DNA from: Candidula unifasciata
Lineage: Eukaryota > Mollusca > Gastropoda > Stylommatophora > Geomitridae
Assembly (NCBI GenBank): GCA_905116865.2
Contig: CAJHNH020008572.1
Span: 1 to 64,000 of the forward strand
DNA: 64,000 bases
Reading direction: 5' to 3'
Within the stretch, counting starts at the first letter, position 1, and every line of letters starts with the position of its first letter. Under the pieces are notes generated by a model. That model was not told the origin of the DNA and made no database searches. It saw nothing but the letters and a program-made list of their open reading frames with translations. Positions 11,204 to 24,400 of this stretch are shown piece after piece. A program made the translations under genes and the position numbers.

Positions 11204-11922
11204 CTACAAATGTGTAACATAATCTTGTGGAAGTGTAAAGGACTCCCGTTTTCGTGTCATGGATTTCTCAAAAGAAGAGTTCATAACTGATTCCTTACTA
11301 GATGCGGCGGGGGAGGGTGGAAGATCTGTAACATTAAGCTCAATTCCATGTGAAGAAGTAACTGTTTCTGAACTGCCTCTTAGAAGACCACAACTCCCTG
11401 AAGCAGACGTGACAGAATTTCCTGAGGTTTTCTGACTTTCCAAAGTTTTGACTTGTGTTACTGCAGAACCATTGATTGGGCCAAGCTTTATAAAAGTTGT
11501 ATGAACTGGTTTTTGGTTGTTAGACACATCTGTAGGTTGTATTTTATGTAGTGCTATGTCATCTTGCATTTGTCTTTGAATTTCATCTGAATTTGCATAC
11601 AAATTTAATGTATCATACTGCTCCTTTTCTGTTGGTGGTAATACACTCCTGACTTCAACAGAATTTGCAAAATTCAGTGTATCATCTTGATTCTTTTCTG
11701 CTGGAGTTAAAACATCTTTGACTTCATCAGAATTTGCATACAAATTCAATGTATTATCTTGGTTCTTTCCTGGTGGTGGCGAACTATTCTTGAGTTCATC
11801 TGCTCTGCCCAAATGCCTCTCTTCAGTGATGGTCTGGCATTCTATTTGGCTGAGAAGTGATGCCTTCACTTGGGAGTCTCCATCCACTGTCCAAATGTCT
11901 TCGTAGATATTCTCCTCCGATG
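11204..11922 (-). CDS. PTPN12-like: PTP exon 11 (PEST-type tail and stop)
   Basis: Terminal 719-bp coding exon after a TTTTCTTCAG acceptor. It encodes ~239 residues rich in Ser, Pro, Glu, Asp, Thr and Asn, starting [11 protein letters not shown]. Residues ~378-444 hold three imperfect repeats (core [17 protein letters not shown]); the first and third contain Tyr-Ala-Asn, the second has lost the Tyr. Near the end, [12 protein letters not shown] resembles the RTPESF segment of the C-terminal homology motif of vertebrate PTP-PEST proteins, though only weakly. Stop at 11204-11206. The tail would be the adaptor and regulatory part of the enzyme. Confidence 0.85.
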
Positions 11923-13002
11923 CTGAAGAAAATCAGGGAGAAATCAATAACCCGTGAGTGAGCCTCTTGCCAAACACAAAATTCATGCACTTGAAGATTA
12001 TAATTATAATTTGATGCCCTGACAGTTCAGAAAACACACAAAAGTTCTGTAGACTGTAAAATTGCTTCACGTAGGTCAAATTTTCAAGCCTAGAAAATTT
12101 ATTCAGAGCTAGGGGTCAACTTACATGATGGGTATAAAACATAAAACTTTACCACCTAGTTGTAAACAGTTGGGACATCACTCCTAATAATCACTGGACA
12201 CTATTTACCCTACCTCCTGCAAGTGGCCACAAAAATATCTCATTAAAAAATTGTGTTTGGTTAACATACTGGCATATTAACCCAAAACTTTATATTTAAA
12301 AAATAAAATGACAGAAATGAAATATTCTATTATGGTTAGTTTCTCAGTATACAGTTGTGTGACACAAAGTAGTTTTGGCACAGGTTATTGTATACTGTAG
12401 CTCAATTGATTTACTGGAAGTTTTGAGCCAATGACAGCTAATCATGTGTCTGGGGGTCAATTTAAATGGTTGGTTAGGCCTAACTCTGAATTTTGAGCTA
12501 AAAATCTTGAGGTTGATTTATACGCCGAAAATTATGGTAAATTTAGAAAATTCACACACTTTAGGTAATCATCATCATCATGTGCCTTGCCAGTTGGTGC
12601 AGGCTCAAGCTTCTCCACAGATCACGATCCCTGGTTGCCTGGAACAGTTAGTACTCTTGATGGTATCCCTCCATGCTATTGTTTCAGCCCATCCAGCATC
12701 ATCTCCCTTGATCTGCCTGTACCCCTCTTTCCACTGATCTTTCCAGTTGTCACGATGTTTTCCAATACCTCTCTTCTCATTTCGTAATCAAAGAACAGTG
12801 TCTGTCTCCTTCTTATTGTTGTATATAGAGATCTACTTTCATTAGCTTCTTTGAAACAATCGTTGTTAGTTACTCTGGCAATGGGCAATACTTAATTTAA
12901 AAAGCAAAAGTAACTGCTAAGAATAAACACTTTTTACACGATGAAAATAAAAGCTCACTGCAAATGTCTAAATGAGTAATTAAGATTAGCACAAAACATT
13001 AG

Positions 13003-13056
<54 letters not shown>

Positions 13057-16000
13057 AGTAAGTAAGTAAATGACCCTTCTCCACACCTGTAGGCATGTTG
13101 GGCATATAAAGCCAGACCTATATTTATAAATGAATCAGCTCTTGGAGGGTGATGTGGTCAGCATCATGATGGATGGCTTGGCATGATTGGGTTGAGAGTT
13201 TATGCTCCACTAAGGGGGGATAACGGGCAGAATTTAAAAAATAACAAGTTCAATTATTGCAGTCATTATCCTTACTTAAAGTAGCAGATGATGCAATACT
13301 CAATAATAGTGTGCAAACATAAATTATTTATGAGATGGTCTTAAACTGAAGGCCACCATTGTATAAGCTTTCTGGCCTTTGGGGGTTTCCAATTGTGCTA
13401 TAATTTCTCATGCGAAAAAAAAAGTAAAGACCCCTTCTCACACTACTGGTACGGCGGGGATGGGGGGGGAGGTAGGACTTAAGGGATGGTGTCCACCTCG
13501 TGTACTAAAGATTTTGGGTTCAATCCCCGGTAAGGGCTGAGATTTTTTCACGCGGGCTTGGACTTCTAGTAATTCCCCCTGGTCTCTGGGTAGTGAGATC
13601 AGACGCCCGTGTGCACTGTTGCGCACGTAAAAAATCCCAGTTAGAAATCTAAAAGTGTAGCCTAAGGGTGCTGCCGGGCAAAATGTGGAGTTAAAAATCT
13701 ACCCAAAGTATTTCAGGATCCTCGCCGGTGCTACAGAGCCTGTGCACTGTGCTGAGCTTTTTCGGACTCAGACTTGAGTTAGAAGAAGAACGGAGCACTT
13801 ATGGGTTACTACCCGTGTGCCATGATGTTGATCCGTTGTTCAAAACCTCAAAAACACTACTGGCACATTAAGCATCTGGTACTAAACAACTATTTGTAAG
13901 GACCCACCAGCAGTTTACGGGTATGTGATCAACATCACATCAGCCCCTTTACTTCCCAGGATGGTTTACAGTACCCATTCAAGGCTGGGTTACAGAAGAC
14001 ATCAGGTCATTAATTTTTTTTAATCTTTAATCCATGTAGAAATTATAAAAAAAATTCATTCAGTCTTGCCAAGACTTCTTCTTTTCCTGCTTCACCATTA
14101 AAAAGGACATTTGGCCCACTGTGTTGTGGTTTACAGCAAGGCTGCAATACTTGCCCAACACATGATATTTAACCCCTAATTAAAGTAAATAAAGGATCCT
14201 TTTCCACACTTTCAGGCATATTGGGCATATAGGGCTAGACCTATAATTTATAGAGCAATTCAGCACTCAGTATGTGACATGGTCAACATCACACTGGCCG
14301 CTTTTGCTTCCCTCAATTGTACCTGGTAAAATTTAAGGCTGGGTCGACCTGAGAGTCAAATTCATTTCTGCAAAAAGTCCAGCATTGACAGGACACGAAC
14401 CCACTACCTACCGATCCGCAGGCGAGCGTCTAGTGGCTACACCATGGCAGCCCCAAAACCCTCAACTTGTCGGCCATTTTGACACATTTGTTAGGGGAGA
14501 GTGGAATTATTCTAGCTTTGTGAGGGAACTAAACAAGTTCCAGTTGACCAAGAGGTAAAGAAAAGATACTGGCGTTGAGAAAAACCTGAGAAAAACGTAA
14601 CTAGAATATCTTTGCACTGGAACCCACAGGGGCATAGAAATAAAGGAAGACTCAAAAACACATGGAGAAGGGAGCTAGAGAGGGAAGTTGAAAAAGATGG
14701 TGAGGACATGGGGAGAGCTGCATGCGATAGTGAAGAATAGAACAACTTGGCTTGAGTTGGTTGAGGGCCTATGCTCCACTGGGGGTTAAAAAGGCAGAAG
14801 AAGACCCCTAAAATGACAAAGTAACCTGCAGTCCAATATCCATTCATCCATCCATCCATCTAATTTATCTAATGGTAAATTTTACGCCGGTCCCCCCATT
14901 TGCCCACTGCTACACACTAGCTCGCTTCTGACTGGACGACCTACTGACCACCTCACTTCTGATAGGTCGGCCTTGAGCGATCTGACTTTCACACAAGGTC
15001 ATGGGGATATTCCACACTCGCGCTGATACCGCTTGTTGTATATTTCACTATGCCAGAGCTTTTAACACTTCTAAAACATTTAGTTTCTGGGTCTAACACA
15101 CAACCCCTCCCCCCTCTTCCTATACAAAGTGACAATGCCTATGTCACATGCCATCTCTTTCTCGAAATAAAAACGTAAATACCAGACAATAACAGACTGC
15201 GTCAACCATAACCTCGACCACGGTAGACTAGTCCAACCAACTTATCAATGGTGTTGACCTACAACAGGTGATGCGTAAATGGGGAGACCCTCGTATAAAT
15301 AACCCTATCTAATCTATCTACCTACCTACCTACCTACTTCTCTCTCTCTCATTCTCTCTCTATCTGTCTGTCTATCTAATCTATCTACCTACCTACTTCT
15401 CTCTCTCTCATTCTCTCTCTATCTGTCTGTCTATCTAATCTATCTACCTATCTTTCTCTATTATCTATATATCTATATATCTTTCTATCTAATGGATCAA
15501 TCCATCCACCCATCCATCTATCATCTATATCCTCTACATGTTACAGTTAACATGTAAGCTATTCACAAGCGACCTCAACTGCTACCGGACTGCTGCTTTT
15601 CTGCCAATCATACCTGATTTTACCTTTCTTCATTCCTCTTTCTACTGTCCTACTTGGAACAATGTCCTAATATTGTGGTACCAATATAAGGGTGCCTCTA
15701 CTACGATCTGAAGATGTGTGCAAGTGGGACATGAATGATACAGGTTTTGAGGTGGACTCATGGGAACAAAATGCTATGGACCGTGTTGTGTGGAGAGGGC
15801 ACATCAGGAAGAGAATGAGAAGGAAGGAGGAAATTATTGCAGAAAGGATGACAGCTGAGCGTCCGAGAAGAAACAGACTAAACACAAATGTTCACAACAA
15901 TGGTGTTGAAATCCCATGCTATCATTGTGAAAGAATTTTCTCAACGCGGGCAGCTCTTGTTAGTCACACTCGACATCCCCATGGGCTGTGAGTCCCATGC

Positions 16001-18392
16001 CTCCTCATAGCGCAATACAAAACTATCGCCTGGAGAGACAGAAAGGGGCCAATCAATATATGGGTGGATTAATTTGTTAGTCAAGAGGGGCATAATGAAA
16101 CAAAACTAGCAGAAAGTTGTTAGTAGCAAAAATGTCCCAACGACTTTACTGGAGTTCAAACAACACAGATGAACTGATAATTTTAATACTTACTTTGCTG
16201 GATGCTTTCATCATTTGACTGTTCCTAGAAATATGAATACAAAAGTTAGTGATATGTTGTAGATCTATACAAGCAAAGAGAGGGAAAGATGAAGTGGCAG
16301 ACACAAGGAGGAAGAGCGGGAGAGACATATACTGCTACTTGGAACAATGTCCTAATATTGTGGTACCAATATAAAATTGGAAGGCAATGGAAAGAGGAGT
16401 GAGGAAAGAGGTGAGAGAAAGAAAGGGAAAAAGGGGGGAAAAACACAAAATTTAAAGAAACAGTGAAGGGAAAGGTGTTTAACACAGGCAGGAAACATCT
16501 ATATGTTCACTTATGCGTTCATTTTTCCCATTATATGAGAGGTGGGAGAATGGTTGGAAGGGACGGGGAGAAAAAGAGAAGGAAACTAAAAATTGCTAAT
16601 TCGTAAGTACCATATTTATTAAATACATAAAATCGCTGATGTTTTGTTAATTAATAAGGACTTCTGCCAGAACATTCATTTGTCTTTTCTTTTCAATGAG
16701 CTTCTCGGTTACATTTTATATTTCTTCGACAATAAATTTTTTTTAGCACTAGCACAACTGACTTGTACAAAGTCATTCTATTCTATGCCACTGCATTATG
16801 CTTATTTATGTTTCTCTACCTTCTTTCACTTCTTCTTTAAAACCCCCCTCCCTCCCCCCGCACAATAAAGTGGACTCCACAAAGTTGTTGTCTCGTGCGA
16901 TAGGGTTCTACCCGCACGCTTGCCAAGTATTTAGGGGATTATACTTTACCATATGTCTATAAATGTATATTATGCACCTATACAATGCATTCCCTCCATC
17001 AACTAATCACTCTCCTTGGCACGGCGCATGCTGATAACCATTATAACTGGAGTAAAGGACGGCCAACACGAACAAGAGCACTACTATAATCAAGGCACAG
17101 GCAATATGCTAACATGTCCTTAAGTGCACCAACACTGTCGACGAAAATGGTAACATAATACACCAACCCCACCAAGTATGATCTTTTAGTGCGATCAGTC
17201 TCTTTATTATGGGCGAACACAACAACGAGGATGAAATGGTGATCGATGGCACACTGTCAAGACTTCTACTGCCTTCCCAATACTCATATCGACAGTCATC
17301 CCAGACTCGAGCTACTCACAACGGACTGCGCAGATACACCTGTGTGATGTGCAGTGACAACTGTTGGCGGTTCATTCCCTAAATGACCCCGCCACCACAT
17401 GGGATTCCAGATAGATGCACCTCTTGGTGAAGACTCAGACCTCTTATCTCAGCCACTCATTGAAGTATCGCTGACTAACATCCAGTCAATCATCCTCCGC
17501 TACTCCCCCCTCCCCCTTTCCCGCGCCTCACAACTAAACATTTGTTGGCACATAAGGTCCCGTGGCACCTTCTGTGCCCTTATAGAAACCTATTAACCAC
17601 GTGTCCCATAGCAGCAACACTGTCGACCCCACAACACATGGGCTGACACTAGTCTATGCTAGATATTACTGATAGCATTCCCAAAAGTCCAACTCACGAT
17701 ACACTACAATCATTCCAGACAGTTCACAGAAATTCCACAGAATAAAACATTGTTACAACACAGTCCATTCAACCACTGAACTCGAACAACACGTCCATAC
17801 AGTAAGACGAACTGACAGCAGCTAACATGGACAAGGGTTCACCTTCAGCGGCAAGTCACACCTGGTTCTTAAATACCTGTGAAGTCTGCTGTTAGCCGTT
17901 AATCTCAAGAAACCTTTGTCTCAGGTGCCAAGAAGCCTAGACTTTTTGCACTGTCATCATCATCATCTAGTGCCTTTACGACTAGCGTAGACGATCACGC
18001 CTCTGATCTCTGGTCTAAATGAACAGCAAAGAGAGTTCAGCACACAACAGTTGTGTCAAGTCATCCTATTCTTTGCCACTGCATTCAGGTCACTCATGGT
18101 TTCCTCACTTATTTCTCTTCTCTCTGTGTTTTTAGTCTGCCTGTATTCCTTAGACCATGTGTGTTCCAGTGCAAGAATATTCAAGTTATATTGTTATCAG
18201 GTTCTCTCAATGTGTGCTATAAACAACATCTTTTCTTCACCTCTTGATTCACTAGAATTTGTTTAGTTCTGTAGATCTTCTTCTTCTTCTGCTTCACATT
18301 CACTGGCTGTAAAGTCTAGCAGAAAATTATAGTTGTTCATCCACTTCTGAACTCAAGTCTTGTTGCAGAATTTAAGTTTTGCAGGCACATCG

Positions 18393-18424
<32 letters not shown>

Positions 18425-21400
18425 CTTATTTGTGTGCAGACTGTTGGTTTCTTGCCTCTCAGGCAGAAGCACTCTGACTTCAAAGGAAACACCCCTAATT
18501 TGCTGACTTTTTTACACGCTTTTTATGAGACAGTGGGTCGGGTCTATTTCTCCCCCCCCCCCCTCTTCTACCCCCCCCCCTCTTCTTCCCCCCCCCCCCC
18601 CCCCTCCATAACCCACACAATATTTTAACACACAAACACAAATTAATTTTTGCCTAACATCGTACCTGACTGAACTGCACATTTTCATAAGTATGGGAAG
18701 CAATTTTTGCCAGCATCTCTTCACAAAGTGATTTCAGGACTTTGTTCACCAGAGCATACTGGCCCTACAAAGTGAAGCATTTAAATGTAAGTCAGGAATT
18801 TTAACAACAAAAGCTAAATGATAGAAAGACAAAATACAGATAAAAGTAAAATATATGTTAATAGTGGAATGTAAACAATTTCCCTGTTGATCAATTAAAA
18901 AAAAAAAAACAAGATCTTAGATATGGTGATGATAATTCCTTGCCCAAAACTAGTAATATAAATAAAATGACAGCAGTTAAATTAAAAAGACATTATATAC
19001 AAAGTCAGCTGTATCTTTTACAGGACGTTGCAGAACCAAACCCAGCATTTTTTGGCTGTTGTGGTTTTTCTAGGCAAATTTTACTTTAGTAGTTTGCCAT
19101 TGCTTCCTGCGCAGTCAGCTCTGGGTACCACTGTCAAAACCAATGCAAGACAAACCGTCTGCAGCTGGGACCGAACCCAGCACCCCGGCATTACAAAGCA
19201 TGTTCGCATTGCCTAAGCTACAGGCGCTAACACATCATATACATCAACACGAAAAAGGCAGTCAGTGTTTTTTTTTTTTTGGCCACACAGCTAGCATGTT
19301 TCTGTGCCATGAACAAAAGCCTATCCAGACTTTTTGGGGCTTTATTAATATCCTACCCCAAACAGGGGAAATCCACAGGTCACAGGACAGTCTAATATTT
19401 CAGGGGAAGGTAGATAGGCTGCATGCAGTCGTGGGACCTAAGCTGCATGCAGTGGTGGACCTAGGCTGCATGCAGTGGTGGACCTAGGCTGCACGCTCTC
19501 GTGGGATGTAGGTGGGTTGGGTTAGGTTGAGTTCTAGATGTTTTGGGGCCATTAAAAGCATCAGAAATCTGGGAAACCCAGTCTTACCATCCTCTAAAAT
19601 GTTGGACTGTCCTGTGACGTCATCGAGGGGTAGGATATAACGAAAGAACCGAATTTTCTCTCATTCTTTTTTTCTTAACTATTGTTACTATACATCTTGC
19701 CAGTTGTTTCAGTTTCCAGTTTTTTCTTCTGATGTGGCCAAACAATAAAATATGATGGCTGCTAGTTTATAATGTTTGTGAATGTTTTTGCAACTTAGCC
19801 TTTTCTAAACATTTACATTCCTCATTTTGGCTGTCTAGGGAAGTTGGTTACAGTGTCTCTTGTTTTGCCCTTGAAGACAGCATAGATGAGCTTCACCAAG
19901 CTTTACTCCTAGGTCACGCAGATGGTTTAGCATTAGTGATTCATCATTGTCCACCAACCCCTTGGATGATACCAGCTCTGTCCATACTTCTTCGCATTTG
20001 CACTGGTGCATTACTTGCCAGCTGGTTGGCTCTTGTATTACATATTACTCCTGCATGCTCAGGTGTGTAGATCCAGACAATGGAGGTTAAGTGCGACTTC
20101 CAAATGGTTTCTACCCATTCAGAGTATAAACTACTTGTTGTGATTTTCTGAAGCATGTTCATCGAGTCTGAAACAATTACTGCACGTGTGGTCGCTTGTC
20201 TTGATGCATATGTAAGTGCTCTGGAAGCAGTAGCTATCTTCATGGTCATGCCTGAAATAGCTGCCAGCTAAGCGCCGCTATCAACTTTTATTCCACCCCC
20301 TGTCCCCATCCTTTGTGCTGAGTATAGAAAAGAGCAATAAATGTCTTCTGTCTTTGAACCATCCAAAGAACATATAATGAGTGGGCTGCATAGTACTAAA
20401 AGAGTCAGGATGTCTGTTTTATGAACCATTTTAACAATAGTAGTTTAACCTTGTCTTCTGCTGATTTATGTATGGTTTGACTCCGATACCTTCATCTAAA
20501 AAGATAACCTGTTCTGCTGTTTGGCAGCGAATCTTGGAATGTCAGTGAACAAATTAGGAAGAATTTGAAGCAACATAGATGTGGTTTCTGTGACAAATGT
20601 TACCAATACCTTGGACGGCCAGAGTAACTAACAATGATTGCTTGAAAGAAGCTAATGAAAGAGATACACACTGTTCTTTAGCCACATAATGAGAAGAGAG
20701 ACATTGGAGAACATCGTGACAACTGGAAAGATCAGTGAAAAAGAGGGTAGAGGCAGACCAAGAGAGATGATGCTGGATAGGCTGAAATGATGACATGGAG
20801 GGATATCATCAACAGAGCTGTTCCAGGCAACCAGGGATCATGATCTATGGAGACGCATGAGCGCCTATGCCAGTTGGCAGGGCACCTGATGATGCTGATG
20901 AAAAAAAGATCAACCCCGTAAGGCAGCATGCAGAAAGTGATGTACGGCATCTCTTACACACAGGCGACACAAAATACAAATCATCATCAGTTCTCGTTAT
21001 GCCTAGTGGCTCATGAGGCTTCAGAGAGGACTTTCCATGCTTTCCTGTCCTGTGCAATCTTCAGTGCAGTTTTCCATGTCAAAGATGCCGCACTCAGATC
21101 ACTTTCCATCGTTCGTCTCCATGTTGTTTTTGCGCGCCCCTGTTTTCTCTTTCCCTCTGGTGTCCATGTGAGAGCTGTTTTGGCAGGTATATCAGAAGTC
21201 ATTCTCATAACAGGGCCAAGCCATTTCCATCTTCTCTTGGTAATCATACTGTATAAAGTTTCTTGGTTTGTGGCTTGAAGTAGTTTAGTGTTTGAGATTG
21301 TATCTGGCCAGAAAAAATTTTGATAATTCTACGTAGACATGTGTGGTGGAAGGTGGACAGCTTGTGTGCATCTTTTTTGGTCATTCTCCAGCATTCCGCT

Positions 21401-24400
21401 CCAAAAAGAAGAACTGGCAAAATGATGCTCTTGTAGAGTCGGAGTTTCGTTCCTCTGCAGTAATTGTTGGATTTCCAGATTTGCCTCATCCTTCCAAAAG
21501 CAGCTCTAGCTTTGTTCAGATGTGACTGTATGTCTTCCTCTGTCCCTCCCAGTAGGGACACCACACTGCCAAGATATGTGAATTGTTCTACATTTTCAAG
21601 TGATTGGTTACTTATGGTCACTGGTTGTTGGTTTGGACTGTTTGTCATGATCTTAGTTTTCTTTGTATTTATTCTCAGTCCCACCATTTCTGCTGTGCAG
21701 TTTAGTCTGTTACTTTTCTCTTGTATATGTTCATGTTTATGTGATAGGAGTGCTATATCATCTGCAAAATCAAGGTCCTCAAGCATGGTGAATGGAGTCC
21801 ATCGTATGCCTCTTAATTTCCTGTCTACTGTGTTCTTTAGTATCCAATCAATCACAAGGTTGAATAGGAGAGATGACATAACACATCCCTGTCTTACACC
21901 TGTCTTTACTGGAAAAAATGTATTGTAATTTTTTTATACTGCAGGAAAAGTCTTTATAGAAGAGAGCAATTATGTTGACTATTTTTTCTGGAATTCCATA
22001 ATGTCGTAGAATTTTCCATAGACCGTCTCTATGTACGCTGTCAAAAGCTTTCTCAAAGTCCACAAAATTAATATTTATACTTCTCTGCCATTCGTTGCAT
22101 TGTTCTAAAATGTTACGTATGGCGAAGATGTTTTCAGTTGTTCCTCTGCCCTTTCTGAATCCTGCTTGTTCCACTCGTAGGCATTTATCTACTCCTTTTT
22201 CAAGCCGCATTATGATGATTTTACAAAATATTTTGCTTGGTACTGAGAGTAGAGTAATTCCCCTCGAATTATTGCAGTCTGTTAAGTCTCCTTTTTTGGG
22301 GATTTTGACTATTGTTCCTTCAGTCCAGTCATCTGGCAACACTTCTTTTTCCCAAATATCCTTGAACAATGGTTCTAGAATGCTAGAAGTTGTGTTGGGA
22401 TCTATTTTGAGAGGTTCTGCTGGCATTTCGTCTTTGCCTGGTGCTTTGTTGTTCTTTAAAGTGTGGAGAGCTTGAGAATTCCTTGTTTGCTTGGTGGTTC
22501 AGTAATAATGTCAATGTCCTGAGAGGCTGGTTGAATATCTGGGGGATTTTCAGGATCAGGTCTGTTCAAGAGGTCGGAGAAGTGTTTAGTCCACTGCATG
22601 TCTTGTTTTTGTTCTGTGGTGAGCAGTCTGCCTTGGTTATCCTTGATGGGTATGCTTTGATAATTGTTTCTGTTTCCGCAAATTTGCTGGGTAATTTTGT
22701 GTAGGGTTTGTAGATCATGTGCTGTGCTTTAGCAGCATTTTCTGCTGTTTCTGCAAGATTTTCCATAAATCTTCTCTTGTCAGCTCTGGCACTTTTCTTG
22801 GTCATTTTATTTAGTTCGCTATATTCTAACATTAGTTTGTCTTTCTGACGTTCTGATTTAGTGTGATTTATGAGGCTCTTTATTCTTTTTCGCTTGGCAA
22901 TATAGTCCATTGTTTGACTACTTATCCATTCTTTGTGGTGTTGTTTCCTGGTTCCTAATATGTTATTGCTAGTTGATTTGTATGTTTCTTTGATCTGTTT
23001 CCATCTGTCTTGAATGCTGATTGTAGTTGGAGTTTCTGGGTCGCTTGATAGGGTTTGAAATCTATTCTTGAGTTCTACTATAAATTTAGTGGCAATGTCT
23101 TTTTCTCTTAAAAGGTTAACATTGTAACGTGCTGTCTGTGTCTTAACTTGCGTGTAAACATTTTTGAGTTTAAGTCGTAGTAGACCGACTACAAGGTGAT
23201 GATCGCTTCCCACATCTGCTCCCCTTTTGACACGCACATCGAGTAGGGACCCACGCCATTTTCTGTTTACCATGAAATGGTCGATCTGGTTTACATCTCT
23301 TCTGTTTGGGGATATCCATGTAAGCTTGTGTATTTTCTTGTGAGGAAAGAGTGTTCCTCCTATAACAAGTCTATTCGCCGTACAGAAGTCGCTCAGTCTT
23401 TCCCCGTTGTCATTAATTGTACCACATCCTTGATTTCCCATTGATAGTACTCTATTCAAGCTGTTACCAACTTTTGCATTGAGATCTCCCATAATACATA
23501 GAATATCATGGGCTGGTACTTTATCTACTATCTCTTGCAGTCTCCTATAGAATGTTTCTTTATCTTCAAAAATACAAAGCTGATCCTGAATTTTCTATTA
23601 AAAAACGCCAACAATTCAACCACAAAACTGAGATATGAACATTTCTTCTTCTGCTGCATTCACCCTTAAAGTACAGTTGGAGTTTTGTACTGTAGTTTAA
23701 AGCTAGGCTGTGATATCTGCACCTTTCAGTAGAAAATATCTGATCTCAGCAAATCTTTAATTGGTCTCATTTGATGTTTTTTTATGTTTGTCAAGGAGCA
23801 ATGAGTCTATTCCTTCCCCCCCCCCCCCCCCCAATATGGCCACGGAACCCACATGGAAAACAAAAATATGATAACGTATCTGTTTAATACTCACTGGGGT
23901 CTGTACAAGTGATACTCTCTGTTTCCTCAAGTTACAAATCAAATCAAAAAGACTGAAAGACTCATCAAATTTCTGAAAACCCAGAAGAAAAAAAAATTAG
24001 TTTGAAACAACATTTTGCTAGTGCAAATCTGAATAATCAACAAACAGGTTGTATCATTTACTGGCTGCGATATTCTGATGTATTACATCAGGTGTATACC
24101 ACATAATTAAATCTACCACCAAATATAATAATGAATTTTTAGCTAAAATAAATGACATTACTATTTCAGGTTTACCACATAAGTTTGTAATTTACAAAGA
24201 TGTCTTCTGTTTGCAAAGTTAGAGGCACAGAAAGAATTGCAAGAGAAAAATCTGTTCACACTATGGAATTCCGACATGACCTAATAAATGTAAACTATTA
24301 ATACTTATCCAATAAACGTAAACTATTAATATTTATCCAATAAAAGTAAACTATTAATATTTATCTAATAAATGTAAACTATTAATACTTATCCAATAAA

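Larger units (their letters stand above)
20971..23578 (-). mobile_element. 5'-truncated APE/RT LINE with 10-bp target duplication
   Basis: Element 20981-23568 between two copies of AAAATACAAA (20971-20980, 23569-23578). On the minus strand: end of an APE endonuclease (MGDLNAKVG near 23490; [12 protein letters not shown]), a linker, reverse transcriptase ([30 protein letters not shown]), thumb (FTYLGS), then a basic tail ([12 protein letters not shown]) and GATGATGA terminus. Frame breaks near 22430, 21880 and 21248 make it inactive. The FRKGRGT...[10 protein letters not shown] pattern suggests an RTE-like clade; not certain. Confidence 0.92.

Noticed and set aside
16860..17930. LTR retrotransposon
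   Set aside because: No second LTR, primer-binding site or gag/pol frame found.
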